DNA from: Schizochytrium sp. TIO01
Taxonomy: Eukaryota > Sar > Bigyra > Thraustochytrida > Thraustochytriidae
DNA: 64,000 bases
Reading direction: 5' to 3'
Assembly (NCBI GenBank): GCA_004764695.1
Contig: SMSO01000031.1
Location: 8,680,761-8,744,760, forward strand
Shown: positions 54,683 to 64,000 of the stretch, piece after piece
Position numbering within the stretch: the stretch's first letter is position 1
How the letters are laid out: each line of letters starts with the position of its first letter
Notes under the pieces: generated by a model
Told to the model about the DNA's origin: nothing
Databases searched by the model: none
The model's input: the letters and a program-made list of their open reading frames with translations, nothing else
Position numbers and translations under genes: made by a program

Positions 54683-56836
54683 TCAGTCAAGTTTAAATTT
54701 GGTGTCACGGAAACAAATGATGAGATAACGCAAAGCAAATATGCACGTAGCGCTCATGCCAAATCCAACCACGAGGAGGGCAATCATTGTGGAAGAGCTG
54801 GTAGCAACATAGTAAAGCGTCAAAGAGCCATCAGTCCACCTGGGTTCAGTCCAAATAGCGTCGACGTCCGAATCTGCGTTGAGAATTTCGTATGAGCCAT
54901 CCGAAATGTTGACTGAAGTAGACAAGGCATCGTGGAAATAAGCATTACTACATACACATACTCCCCGAATACAGGCAAGTGCGGAGCGGCCGAGGGCACA
55001 CGTGGGTGGGGAGGAAAGCTCCATGCAGGCAAGATCTGCAGAGCACGCATATTCAGAAGTAATGTTTGTCTCAATCTGGTTGTCACGGCCATACTGCGCC
55101 AAATAGTCACGAACGAATAGAGGTAGTGGCTTAATGTTGGAGTTTTCAACCTGGTAGGCACTATAAATGCCAGAGAAGAAAGATGGTGGACCATCTGAGA
55201 CTGCAGAAGTTGCAGCGAGAGCCGAAGACTCCACATACGAGGCGACCGCATCTACGCTCGAAGCTCCAAGAACATTGGCAACTAACTCACACGCGAACTT
55301 GTCTGTTAAGCAACCCCAAAGGTCACTAGCAAGTGTGGTATTCACATTAACGTTTTCCACGGCATCCCCAACTGTGCCTCCTGCTTGAACAAATGCATGG
55401 CGAGCGATCAAGGTAGCGACTTGAGCAATGCGAGCTGCAGTTTGTGTCTCATTCAGGTCTGCATTTGTCCCTGAAAGACGACGGTCATATCTGCTCAAAT
55501 AGCGTGGGTTTACATCAGTGATAGCGCTCTTGAAACCTGCAAAAACAAAACCACTTCCTTGGTAGGATTGAGATGTTTCATTTGTTGCTTCAAGGAAACT
55601 GTCCAAAGGCGACGGAGGTAAAACACCCGTTTCACCTGAGGATGTAAGAGTGATGTTCAAATCTGTGCTGTTCGCAAGAATGTTCAAAAGACTTGCGGTG
55701 GCCTCGCTGCTTGGCGACCCAGAGGCAGCGTGATAGTAGTATTCTCCAGTAGATGGCGAGCCAACAACATTGCTCACACTTACAACATCAGAGATGTTGT
55801 TAAGTCCTAACTCAGTCCATGCGAGGGCATAGATAAGAGGTTCTGCACACGTGCTACCATTGTATGGGTTTGATGTCTCAAATGTAGAGCAACTGCCTGA
55901 AGCGATATCGCGGACAAAGCGTCGTGAGCCTACGCGGTCCCAAAATTCACCATTGAAGAGCGCCACAGCAATCTGGCTGGGCAGGCTTGCTAGGATAGAG
56001 CTATCCACAGCTGCGAGGGCTTGAGCACTCAGAAGGACAGCTGCGACGCCACTAGCAGCAGCGTCTCTCGCAGGTACCACATCGTGAAAAATATCACTGG
56101 AGTCTAAATTAGTCGTGATCATTACTGTTTCTTTAGAGGAGTTGAGCAGTGTGCTTCCAACAGTGCCCCATACACTCAAGCCGCCAAGAGGATCACAGTG
56201 GCCTCCCGGAAGGCACGAAGTACTAGTGGCGTCCTTCTTGCCAAGATAGAACTGGTAGCGTGCACTGTGAAGATACACCGCATCTGCGTAGCCATTATTG
56301 CGATTGGTCTCGGCTAGAGCACGAACCTCCTCACTCTGAGATGCATTCCGCATTCTTGTAACCACAAAGGAGACTGTCTCGTTGAGTAGACCGTCTCCAG
56401 TTGGTGCCCATGAGGAAGGGGGTGCGGAGCTCTGGGCAGGAACTTGCGGAGACCCCTCAGAGTCTACAGTAATGATAACACTGGAGATGAAGATTTTGGT
56501 TGAAATTTCTTCGATGACTCGCATGCTTTCGCCGTCAAAGATTGCGTCATCCATCACGATTGCAATTTCTTCAAGACCGTGTTGATTGTCTACGAGACCT
56601 TGCAGATCTGAAAGACTTTCCACTAAGAATAGAGCTCCACCTCTTGCAACGTCGTCGTCATTCGGAGACCCGCATCCGACGGCGCCGTGCTTGGATATTG
56701 ACCTCACGCAAGGCAACGAGTCGTACGTCGTGAACATTGCCTCTACCATGGCATTGACACCGTTTACGGCACCTAGCGCAACCTGCACACCGCATGAGAG
56801 CGCCACAAGGGTCACTAGGGCCCAACTCCTGCCCAT
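54683..56836 (-). CDS. NCSTN: Nicastrin, gamma-secretase subunit
   Basis: About 717 residues from the ATG at 56836; the open frame extends upstream only from TTG. A signal peptide (MGRSWALVTLVALSCGVQVALG) leads a large lumenal domain with many N-glycosylation sequons and a single C-terminal transmembrane helix (MIALLVVGFGMSATCIFALRYL) with a short cytosolic tail. Diagnostic parts are LPCVRSISKHGAVGCGS near the mature N-terminus, VALFNGEFWDRVGSRRFV (equivalent of the family's DYIGS segment) and YALAWTELGLNNI. Nicastrin is the substrate-gating, catalytically dead aminopeptidase-fold subunit that works with presenilin, APH-1 and PEN-2 in membrane proteolysis. Length fits the family (about 700). 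The identification is firm; substrates in this organism are unknown. Confidence 0.9.
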   Translation of the reverse strand: MGRSWALVTLVALSCGVQVALGAVNGVNAMVEAMFTTYDSLPCVRSISKHGAVGCGSPNDDDVARGGALFLVESLSDLQGLVDNQHGLEEIAIVMDDAIFDGESMRVIEEISTKIFISSVIITVDSEGSPQVPAQSSAPPSSWAPTGDGLLNETVSFVVTRMRNASQSEEVRALAETNRNNGYADAVYLHSARYQFYLGKKDATSTSCLPGGHCDPLGGLSVWGTVGSTLLNSSKETVMITTNLDSSDIFHDVVPARDAAASGVAAVLLSAQALAAVDSSILASLPSQIAVALFNGEFWDRVGSRRFVRDIASGSCSTFETSNPYNGSTCAEPLIYALAWTELGLNNISDVVSVSNVVGSPSTGEYYYHAASGSPSSEATASLLNILANSTDLNITLTSSGETGVLPPSPLDSFLEATNETSQSYQGSGFVFAGFKSAITDVNPRYLSRYDRRLSGTNADLNETQTAARIAQVATLIARHAFVQAGGTVGDAVENVNVNTTLASDLWGCLTDKFACELVANVLGASSVDAVASYVESSALAATSAVSDGPPSFFSGIYSAYQVENSNIKPLPLFVRDYLAQYGRDNQIETNITSEYACSADLACMELSSPPTCALGRSALACIRGVCVCSNAYFHDALSTSVNISDGSYEILNADSDVDAIWTEPRWTDGSLTLYYVATSSSTMIALLVVGFGMSATCIFALRYLIICFRDTKFKLD

Positions 56837-58298
56837 TGTGAACTCGAAACCCAGTACTTTGCGTCTCTTTTCAACACGACGCCTCCTCGCGGGGACGATC
56901 TCGATTTGGTTGATGTCCAGTTTAGAATCGAGGTTGGTCAACGGAGCATTTTATCCTATTTTATATTGGCTTTTAGGTACCTACCTACCTACAGTGTGTA
57001 GTAGTAGTAGGTAGCAGGTAATAGGTTGGGCGACCCCAAAGTAACAATTGTAGTACTATAAAGAAAAACACGAAAGTTGTGCACGAGCGATGTTCTGTGT
57101 GATGGACAGTCCTTGTTACGTGGACTTGTTGGCTTGGACCAGGACCAATTAATTATGATAGTGCCGTGCCATAATGAGGTGCTTGAGTGGCGCAAGCATG
57201 ATGTAAATATACATGCGTATGAGAGGACAGTTCTAGCGCGAGATTTCGCTGAAGTCCAGCTTTGGCTTGCGTAGATATTCTTATCGAGGGCCTCATAACA
57301 AGTAGTTTTTATGTTTATTGTGACAAGAAAACCTGAACAAAAATCTTAATAAATTGCTTACTGCACTGCGGATAGAATTGGCAGCAAGCACATAGTTTGG
57401 GAGGAAGACACTCATCCATGGCAATTTATCGAGCTTTGAAAAATACTAATAATTGAAACACTCCAAATAGCCTATAACTAGAGCGCATATGACACTGAAA
57501 CACATTAAGGTCGAGCCTCGAATCAAAATACAATCTCATTGTTTTACCTGTCTGTGCCAAATTTTCAAGATGATGAATAAAATCGTTTCAATAAAAATAC
57601 ATATCTTGGAAATCTACACCTTAACTACTAATTTATTCTGCGCTTGTATATCTTCATTCTCAAGTTCTATGTTGTCTCTAAGCCATTCAGAGTCAGATTC
57701 TTTCACTTCTGCTGCTCCAATCTCAATTCGTGTCGCCTCAACCCACAACTATTTCTCCGAAGCCCCATATGGAGTATTCTATACCTTTATGTAACTGTAA
57801 TTTCCCATTTTTAAAGCATCTTTTAGCCTTTCGGCGAAACCTACAACATTCACTCACCCATATTCTACGGCCCCAATGGGTGTATACCTGAACTTTATTT
57901 CCTCCGATACTCATCTCCCAGCGGACATACCCTTTTTCCTCCGGCTCTTTCTTTCTTTCGAGTTCCTTGTAGAAAGAAAGTTACTCACTAACCCCTAACT
58001 ACTGCCTACACTAGCACTTCAATACAGCAACGTGTAATAAAATGCCACCTTTTCGATTTCCTACCAGAACGCGTGTCATGCCGAGGCTTCATTGTTCACA
58101 CAACTGAAGCACCAAAGCAGAACAAAGAGAGCGATAACCGTATAACTCACTTTGCAGAATGTGGCTACAGTAGAGTATTTGGGTATACTATAGAGTAAAC
58201 AAGCCAGCTCAAGTGGACTTCTATTTCATTTTCAGAACTGCGCAACTTTCCGCAGAACCAAAAGAGGCATCGCTGCCGCCGCCTTCGAGTTTGAGCAG
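56837..58298. other. Divergent intergenic region
   Basis: About 1.5 kb between nicastrin (minus) and the coiled-coil gene (plus). Holds a TACC repeat (56975-56991) and a short GTA run. No gene supported. Confidence 0.5.
56975..56991. repeat. TACC repeat
   Basis: Three to four TACC units preceded by AGG; same motif as at 4188-4201 and 31270-31301. Confidence 0.75.
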
Positions 58299-59039
58299 AT
58301 GGAGAGCTCACTGCGGTCCGCGTTCTCGCTGCTGCCGCTGGCTGCCTCGAGGCTGGCAGCAGCTGGCGACACGCTTGCCCGCCATGCGGACCGCGCCGCT
58401 GCAGCCGTAAAGGCCATGGGCGCCGGAAAGGCATCCATTGCGGCCTCTTCGGCAACCCAATCCTCTTCTGCCTCTGCTCCCTCTGCCGCTTCGTCGGCGT
58501 TGAGGGCCGCTAAGGCGTCTTCTTCTTCGACCAAAGTTCTCGCTGCGCGATCTCCACTCGCGAGGCTTCTGCGCGAGGCGCGTTTGGATATTCACGACGG
58601 TGCTAAAGATCGCCAAGGACTCCGCGGTGGCGCGAAACTCAAGTCAGCTCGCGCCGCCGGTCCCCTTCGCGCTTCGTGGTTGGCACAGGAGGCTGCTAGG
58701 CGTGAAATTGTCGCTCCTGCAGTTTCCCGGGGCGGCACAGACGCAGGCCTAGGCGCGGCATCGGCTGTTATGCCGTGCATGAGCCTTGGAGGCCTTTCGC
58801 AGGTCTCTTTCGCGGTCCTCCTCGGCACAGACGCCTCTGCATGGAGCTCTTCTTCGCACAAGGCCACGTCTGAGCTTGCTGCTAGACTCCAGGATCAGAA
58901 TGAGTTCTTGGAGGACAACCACGTGTACATGACGGCATTCATCGAGCGCCAGAAACAGAGGATTGAGGATCTTGAGAAAGAGGTCAGGAACCTCAGAAAC
59001 CAGCTTGCAGAGCGCGGACCAGGACTGGAGTTGTGCTAG
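58299..59039 (+). CDS. Ala/Ser-rich protein with C-terminal coiled coil, unrecognised
   Basis: 246 residues from the ATG at 58299. Residues 1-130 are dominated by Ala, Ser, Arg and Leu with almost no acidic residues, which could act as an organelle targeting region. The middle carries a short less biased stretch (MPCMSLGGLSQVSFAVLLGT). The last ~55 residues form a strong heptad coiled coil (LAARLQDQNEFLEDN, ERQKQRIEDLEKEVRNLRNQL). The coding stretch is much more GC-rich than its flanks and ends soon after the coiled coil, supporting a real gene. I recognise no family; a scaffold or complex subunit is only a guess. Confidence 0.7.
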   Translation: MESSLRSAFSLLPLAASRLAAAGDTLARHADRAAAAVKAMGAGKASIAASSATQSSSASAPSAASSALRAAKASSSSTKVLAARSPLARLLREARLDIHDGAKDRQGLRGGAKLKSARAAGPLRASWLAQEAARREIVAPAVSRGGTDAGLGAASAVMPCMSLGGLSQVSFAVLLGTDASAWSSSSHKATSELAARLQDQNEFLEDNHVYMTAFIERQKQRIEDLEKEVRNLRNQLAERGPGLELC

Positions 59040-60506
59040 ACTGCCACCTCAAGAGCTAATTTAAACGTGGCCAGGAACGTTGATCTACTTGCTTATTTCA
59101 TTGCAAATTCGAACTGTTCTTAGGCTATGCATGGCTTCTCTCTGTGGGATCCCTTCTTGATTGGATGAGAACTTGTCAACACCTGTGAGTTGGCTCAACT
59201 CCTGGAGGAACGTCTTGTGAACCTTCATTCCTTTGTCTATCATTCGTTTCTCGAAGAGACGCGAGGTTCATCTTTAACTGAATTAATGTTTATTTCTGTT
59301 TGTATATTTCTTTGTCAATCTTTTTTATTACTGTTCATAGTTATCCCCGCACCTCTCATAGGTGAGCTGCCACATCACATGAGTTAATGTGATAACTTAC
59401 TTGATTCACATGAAACAGAGGTATGAATAAACTAAAGAAAAGTGGTTTTGCTCATGGTTTCAATCTGCTGTCTAGCATTTGTGACTTTGATTGACTCGGT
59501 TTTAAGATTTATCAACAGAGTTTATGTATCGAATATTGATGTTTTTACATCAATTTGTTTGTTTGTTTTTCACCATAGAAAAAACCATATTCCTAGTATG
59601 ATAGTTATAATACCTACTTCAGAACTAATATGGAAAGACGAAAGAACCCGCAACCTATATATAGTTGGCTCGTTGTTTATGAGACATGAGCCGCGGTGCC
59701 AATACTTCTAAGTCATACGTCCAAATTATGATTACAAAGCCCTCTTACGCTGGGTTTGCAGTCCGGCACCATTTCGATACTCAATTCAATCTATCTTTTT
59801 ATTTACTTTTTGCAGCTGTGAGGGTCGCATCAGAACCAATATGGGATGATACCAGAACCAATCTGGGACGATAACAGAACCCGCAACCTATATATAGTTG
59901 GCTCGCTGTTTATGAGACATGAGCCGCGGTGCCAATACTTCTAAGTCATACGTCCAAATTATGGTTACAAAGCCCTCTTACGCTGGGTTTGCAGTACGGC
60001 ACCATTTCGATACTCAACTCAACTCAATCAAACCTTTTTTTTTTTGCAGCTCAAGTTCTGATTTACTCTATATGCTTAGTAGATTGTCTAGTCATTGTTT
60101 CTTTTAGCTTCAAGCGACAAATTCCTCTATCTGTAATACGTTTGTACAACGCAGTTTTGAACTCTTACTTTTCAAGTTAAACAGGTGGCCATTGAATAAA
60201 ACCATATGTCTTTTCATTAATGAATGTATGACAGTCGAGTCTGTCGAGCTAAAGTTATAAGAAGTTGGACGCATCCTCTTTAAAAATAATCTGAAGGTAG
60301 CAAGCGATAAATGTTAGCGCCCCATCGTATTACGGGCAAGATGCAAGATGTATAACAATTTTCTTCAATTCTTAAGATACTACTCACTTCTGACGAGACG
60401 TTACTTTACTGCTGTATTTTCCTAAATGGCTATGCAAGGACGTCGAGCCACTACTACAGTTATTCTAATTTTAATGTAGAAAGATTTGAGGATGAGAAAG
60501 CTTAGT
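59040..60506. other. Intergenic region containing a 233-bp duplication
   Basis: About 1.5 kb, AT-rich, between two genes that end toward each other. Apart from the direct duplication at 59620-60025, no gene was found; small frames in the two copies are near-identical because the DNA is duplicated. Confidence 0.5.
59620..60025. repeat. Direct duplication, 233-bp period
   Basis: Copy 1 starts at 59620 (CAGAACTAATATGG) and copy 2 at 59853 (CAGAACCAATCTGG). From the shared AACCCGCAACCTATATATAG (59645 and 59878) through GCCGCGGTGCCAATACTTC to CGATACTCAA the copies differ by only a few bases over ~130 bp. Each copy is followed by a pyrimidine tract and TTTGCAGCT. A shorter AGAACCAATNTGGGA unit is repeated again just before copy 2 (59831-59870). 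Origin unknown: tandem duplication, or two insertions of one small element. Confidence 0.9.
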
Positions 60507-63500
60507 TCATGAGAAATTCTCTTCGTCAATTCCAGTTGCTTCAACAGTGACATTTACTTGTTGCCCCCGAAGCATAGCCTTCCGTTTGAATGATCCAAGT
60601 TTTCCACCTCTTCCCAAGGGTTCAAGATTAGTTGCAGCATCCATCAAAGCTTCATTTTGCTCGTCATTATCACTCATGCCAAGCACCTCTTCTTCCTCTT
60701 CTTGTGGCTTAGCCTTCGAAGCACGCCGCTGCTTTCGTTTGCTACCATTCGCAAGAGCAGACGCAGCACGCTTTCCCTTGCCTGTGCTCTGAGCCGGAGC
60801 AGGCGTTGAGCTGACACCGTTCTTTGTCGGTTTGCCTTTAGCCTTTCCTTTAGCCTTGGCCTTACCCTTGGTCTTAGAGCGATGGTCTACACAGTAGAAT
60901 TCAAGCTCCTCATCTGGATCCCAATCTGTCTTGACAGCACAAGGGACATGAAACGATTTATCACACTTTCCATAATAGCAACCTACAGTTGCACCACGAT
61001 TATTACAAGATGCACATGAAAGGAAGCGGCCACGACGCACCGCCTTCAGAACATTGTAATACTCATTGTCCTTTACGTAGGCTTCTGGGCTTAAAGTGGC
61101 ACAACGCAAATGAATCCATACTGGGGCCCAGCGGCTCTCACCCTTGGCTTGTAGGAATGGATAAGGCATTGGGCGGTCATAATCATCCATAGCTTCTAAA
61201 GCAGCAGTATCACCTTCTGCAGGAATCTTCATATCACGCATACACAGAGCACAAGTCTTGATCACAGGCTTACTCGGATCAAGAGGCTCAGGCTCATGCT
61301 TGCGCCAATCCTTGTCAATCGGGTCGGGGCCATCACGGCGACGCTTCTTTCCAGTACCTGCTGAAGCCTTTGCAGGTGTTGAGGAGGTTGCTGCAGTGAG
61401 AGTGCTGGCAAGAGTCACAGTTGGAATTGCCGCTCGCGAAGACCGGCGGCGATTAGATGAGCTCGCCGCGTCGGCTTCCTCGTTAAATCTTCGAGTGCGG
61501 TTACGCGGGCGCTTGCTGCTGCGAGTATCATGGCCACCCTCCAATCGCTTCCGCAACTCCTTATCAAAAGGATAGTGATGAGAGACGTCAAACTCTTTGC
61601 CTTCAAGATGGTCAGGACAGATAATGAGATTCTTGTGCAATCGCAGAGAATGTTTGTGATCAAGGCACATATTGTGGAAACCCTTGGGACAGCGTAAACA
61701 GTGCACTTGGACAGGTGTTGCAGTGTCAGAGCACTTGCAGCATTCATGTAGAGGGCAAAGGAATGTATTATTCGTCTCGTCAAGCATGCGTGCTTGCTTT
61801 GACTTCTTGATGCATGCCATGTGGTGAAAGCGGCCGCAATTTTCATCCGCACACTCAAAAACACCATCTTTAACACCTGTGTAGCCACCCTCACGACATA
61901 AAAGGCACGTGTGGTAGCCGTTGCTACAGTCTGGGCAAAACCATTTATCCTCTGTCTCTACAGTCTTGGCCGCATTGGGACTGAGGCACTTGATGTGGAA
62001 AGCCTGCTTACAAGGACCTTCACAAACCACAAGTTCACCTCCATCTGCACAAACTGTACATACCTCACTAAAATGATCTTTCATTATACCTGGTGTGCCA
62101 TCGTCCTCGTCTTCCTCGCCGTCTAACAAATACTGTGCGTCATCGAATTCATCGTCGCTCAGCTCCGTGTACTTACTGCGCTGGGGCTTAGAGCTACGCT
62201 TGCTCTTGGTATCGTCAGCATCAGCCATGTTGCCAGAGTCACCATATCCGCCATCACTCTCATCACCAGAAAACAATTCATCATCACTCTCTCCAGATGT
62301 ATTGCGTCCACGCCTTGCTCGGCGCTCTCGAAGACTTTCCAAACGCCGCATCCAACGATCAGCAAGATCCGTGTAAACCTTACGCGCAGGATTACCCTTG
62401 TTGAAAGATTCAGACCCGAAGGTTTTCTTCATGTTACTAATCTGTACCAGCAACGATACAGCAGTTTCCATATCGTGCTCATTCACAATCTCACCCGCGT
62501 TCCGCTGACTGACAATATCACGCACCAGGAGACGTACATCCTCCATAAACTGACGGCGTTTAGCAGGGTCGCGACCAAGCTCCATAGCTTGCTGCACGTC
62601 GTTCAGCTTAGCAAGCATCGTATCTGGTGTCGCCATATCAGGAAGTACCTTTGACCAAAAGTTAGGATCATTGATATCCACACCATCTTCACGCTCCTCT
62701 GCTTTGAAGGTAGTTTTATTAACAGTATTGTGCTTGAGCTTGTCTAACGCTCCACCACCCGCGGAGTCACCCTTGACCGGGTCCATTTTAACTGTACGTG
62801 CATTGGTCTTCAGGAGGTCATCAATGTTGGCTCCCACGAATGTCTTAGCAGCGGCGTTGTCATCATCTTGCAAATGATGATATGCACCCTCTCGGAGCAT
62901 GCGTTCCAACTCTTGAGGACTAAGGTTTTTACCACCAACACCCTTCTCGTCCTTATCCCCTTTGCCCTTTTTAGAAGACTTCAACGTAGATTCATGGACT
63001 GTGCCTAGAACTGCCCGCTCAAGACCGAGCTTCATAGCAGCACGTTGGAGCATCGTCTCTTCGTAGGTGTTCTTGGTGACTAGTCGAAAGATTTTCACAG
63101 CCTTCTTCTGACCAATACGGTGCACGCGAGCCTGAGCCTGAGCATCATTCTGCGGGTTCCAGTCAGAGTCAAAAATGATCACAGTGTCTGCAGCCGTCAG
63201 GTTGATACCCACTCCACCAGCGCGAGTGGACAAAAGAAATACAAACGAGTTCGATTCAGGGTTGCTAAATCGGTCAATAGCAGCTTGGCGCACATTACCT
63301 TGCACGCCACCGTCCAGACGCTCCATAGGGTACCCACGGCTCTTGCAAAGGTATTCCAACAAATCAAGCATACGAACCATCTGTGAGAAAATAAGGACTT
63401 TGTGACCCTCGCTACGCAGCTTGGGTAAAAGCTTATCGACCAGAACTAGCTTACCCGACCCGCGAACGCATCGCTCAAGGGAGGCACGATCAAACAACTC

Positions 63501-64000
63501 ATCGCGGCTCACCTTCTGCTGATGTGCCGTGCGAACCATTTGTAGCAAATCGGCCTGTTCGTCAGCATCGGTAGCACTTTCCTCTGCACCTGTAGCCTTG
63601 TCTGCCCGTCTGCCTGAGCGATCTTCCTTTTCCACAGCAGCCCATTTTGCTCGGATCTCCTTACGAAGATTGGAATTCTCATTATCCTGCACACCAGAAA
63701 TTAAGTACGGGTGATTACAGCACTTGCGGAGTTCCATTTCTACATTGATGAGCTGCGGCTTATTACCACCCTTGCAACCCTTGTATAACACTTGCCGGTT
63801 GCGATCGAAGATAGCACGATAGTACCGTTTTTGCAGCATCGTCAGTTCCACATCAATGATAGTTTCCTCCTTTGGTGGGATACTCTTCTCAACATCTTCC
63901 TTGACACGACGCAGCATGTAAGGCGCGATCTCCATTTGCAAACTGTCAAGTTGCTCTGCACTATGCATATCGCCATACTTTTCCATGAAAAGATCCTGGT
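60507..64000 (-). CDS. CHD-type chromatin remodeller with C-terminal PHD fingers (5' part outside window)
   Basis: At least 1163 residues; the frame is open to the right edge (QDLF precedes the first Met at 63986), so the N-terminal chromodomains and most of the ATPase lobe 1 lie outside. Visible: the end of SNF2 lobe 1 (IAPYMLRRVKEDVEKSIPPK), MELRKCCNHPYLI, lobe 2 with VLIFSQMVRMLDLLEYL, LSTRAGGVGINLTAAD, DSDWNPQND and ARVHRIGQ. A CHD-like DPNFWSKVLP region follows. Then come a PHD finger (about 62065-61935, CTVCADGGELVVC), a second Cys/His cluster (about 61915-61595), and an extended PHD-like module (about 61270-60880, CALCMRDMK to CYYGKCDKSFHVPCA), before a basic Lys/Ala tail and acidic end. 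Motor details resemble CHD6-9. It should be a nuclear ATP-dependent nucleosome remodeller; reading of histone tails by the PHD set is inferred. Confidence 0.9.
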   Translation of the reverse strand, partial: QDLFMEKYGDMHSAEQLDSLQMEIAPYMLRRVKEDVEKSIPPKEETIIDVELTMLQKRYYRAIFDRNRQVLYKGCKGGNKPQLINVEMELRKCCNHPYLISGVQDNENSNLRKEIRAKWAAVEKEDRSGRRADKATGAEESATDADEQADLLQMVRTAHQQKVSRDELFDRASLERCVRGSGKLVLVDKLLPKLRSEGHKVLIFSQMVRMLDLLEYLCKSRGYPMERLDGGVQGNVRQAAIDRFSNPESNSFVFLLSTRAGGVGINLTAADTVIIFDSDWNPQNDAQAQARVHRIGQKKAVKIFRLVTKNTYEETMLQRAAMKLGLERAVLGTVHESTLKSSKKGKGDKDEKGVGGKNLSPQELERMLREGAYHHLQDDDNAAAKTFVGANIDDLLKTNARTVKMDPVKGDSAGGGALDKLKHNTVNKTTFKAEEREDGVDINDPNFWSKVLPDMATPDTMLAKLNDVQQAMELGRDPAKRRQFMEDVRLLVRDIVSQRNAGEIVNEHDMETAVSLLVQISNMKKTFGSESFNKGNPARKVYTDLADRWMRRLESLRERRARRGRNTSGESDDELFSGDESDGGYGDSGNMADADDTKSKRSSKPQRSKYTELSDDEFDDAQYLLDGEEDEDDGTPGIMKDHFSEVCTVCADGGELVVCEGPCKQAFHIKCLSPNAAKTVETEDKWFCPDCSNGYHTCLLCREGGYTGVKDGVFECADENCGRFHHMACIKKSKQARMLDETNNTFLCPLHECCKCSDTATPVQVHCLRCPKGFHNMCLDHKHSLRLHKNLIICPDHLEGKEFDVSHHYPFDKELRKRLEGGHDTRSSKRPRNRTRRFNEEADAASSSNRRRSSRAAIPTVTLASTLTAATSSTPAKASAGTGKKRRRDGPDPIDKDWRKHEPEPLDPSKPVIKTCALCMRDMKIPAEGDTAALEAMDDYDRPMPYPFLQAKGESRWAPVWIHLRCATLSPEAYVKDNEYYNVLKAVRRGRFLSCASCNNRGATVGCYYGKCDKSFHVPCAVKTDWDPDEELEFYCVDHRSKTKGKAKAKGKAKGKPTKNGVSSTPAPAQSTGKGKRAASALANGSKRKQRRASKAKPQEEEEEVLGMSDNDEQNEALMDAATNLEPLGRGGKLGSFKRKAMLRGQQVNVTVEATGIDEENFS

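Overview
The window is nuclear DNA from a eukaryote with mostly intronless genes, scattered on both strands and separated by AT-rich spacers rich in microsatellites. The best taxonomic clue is a single reading frame (6191-10177) fusing phytoene desaturase, phytoene synthase and lycopene cyclase in the order CrtI-CrtB-CrtY. That tri-fusion is a known hallmark of thraustochytrids (Labyrinthulomycetes such as Aurantiochytrium and Schizochytrium). A flagellar-type channel subunit (TMEM249-like) and nicastrin fit a zoospore-forming stramenopile. No organelle, virus, bacterial operon, rRNA, tRNA or CRISPR was found.

Layout. 0-4 kb: a spliced TMEM249-like gene (minus) divergent from a DDX18/Has1 RNA helicase (plus). 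6-10 kb: the beta-carotene synthase fusion. 13-15 kb: a membrane-anchored sulfotransferase-like protein. 16-21 kb: two related AGC-type kinases on the minus strand, with a 195-bp AAGAC microsatellite and a G-quadruplex motif between them. 21-34 kb: a gene-poor stretch with one small candidate gene at 30.2-30.5 kb and a weak spliced candidate beside it. 34-43.5 kb: two PHO80-like cyclin paralogues flanking a SWIM-RING E3 ligase, all minus. 46-54 kb: a plus-strand row made of a diacylglycerol-lipase-like enzyme, a double cytidylyltransferase fused to a GHMP-kinase-like domain, and a TKL kinase. 54.7-56.8 kb: nicastrin (minus). 58.3-59.0 kb: an unrecognised coiled-coil protein. 59.6-60.0 kb: a 233-bp-period direct duplication. 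60.5-64 kb: the C-terminal part of a CHD-type chromatin remodeller with PHD fingers after the ATPase, running off the right edge.

The genes do not form one pathway. The two points of organisation that stand out are local duplication (a kinase pair and a cyclin pair) and unusual multi-domain fusions (CrtIBY, CT-CT-GHMP, CHD-PHD). The most interesting candidate for an undescribed activity is the double-cytidylyltransferase/GHMP-kinase-like protein at 49660-51489, which looks like a self-contained nucleotide-activation enzyme. Family names come from recognising motifs in the translations; no database search was possible. Many apparent long frames begin at TTG or GTG, so starts were moved to the first plausible ATG where needed.
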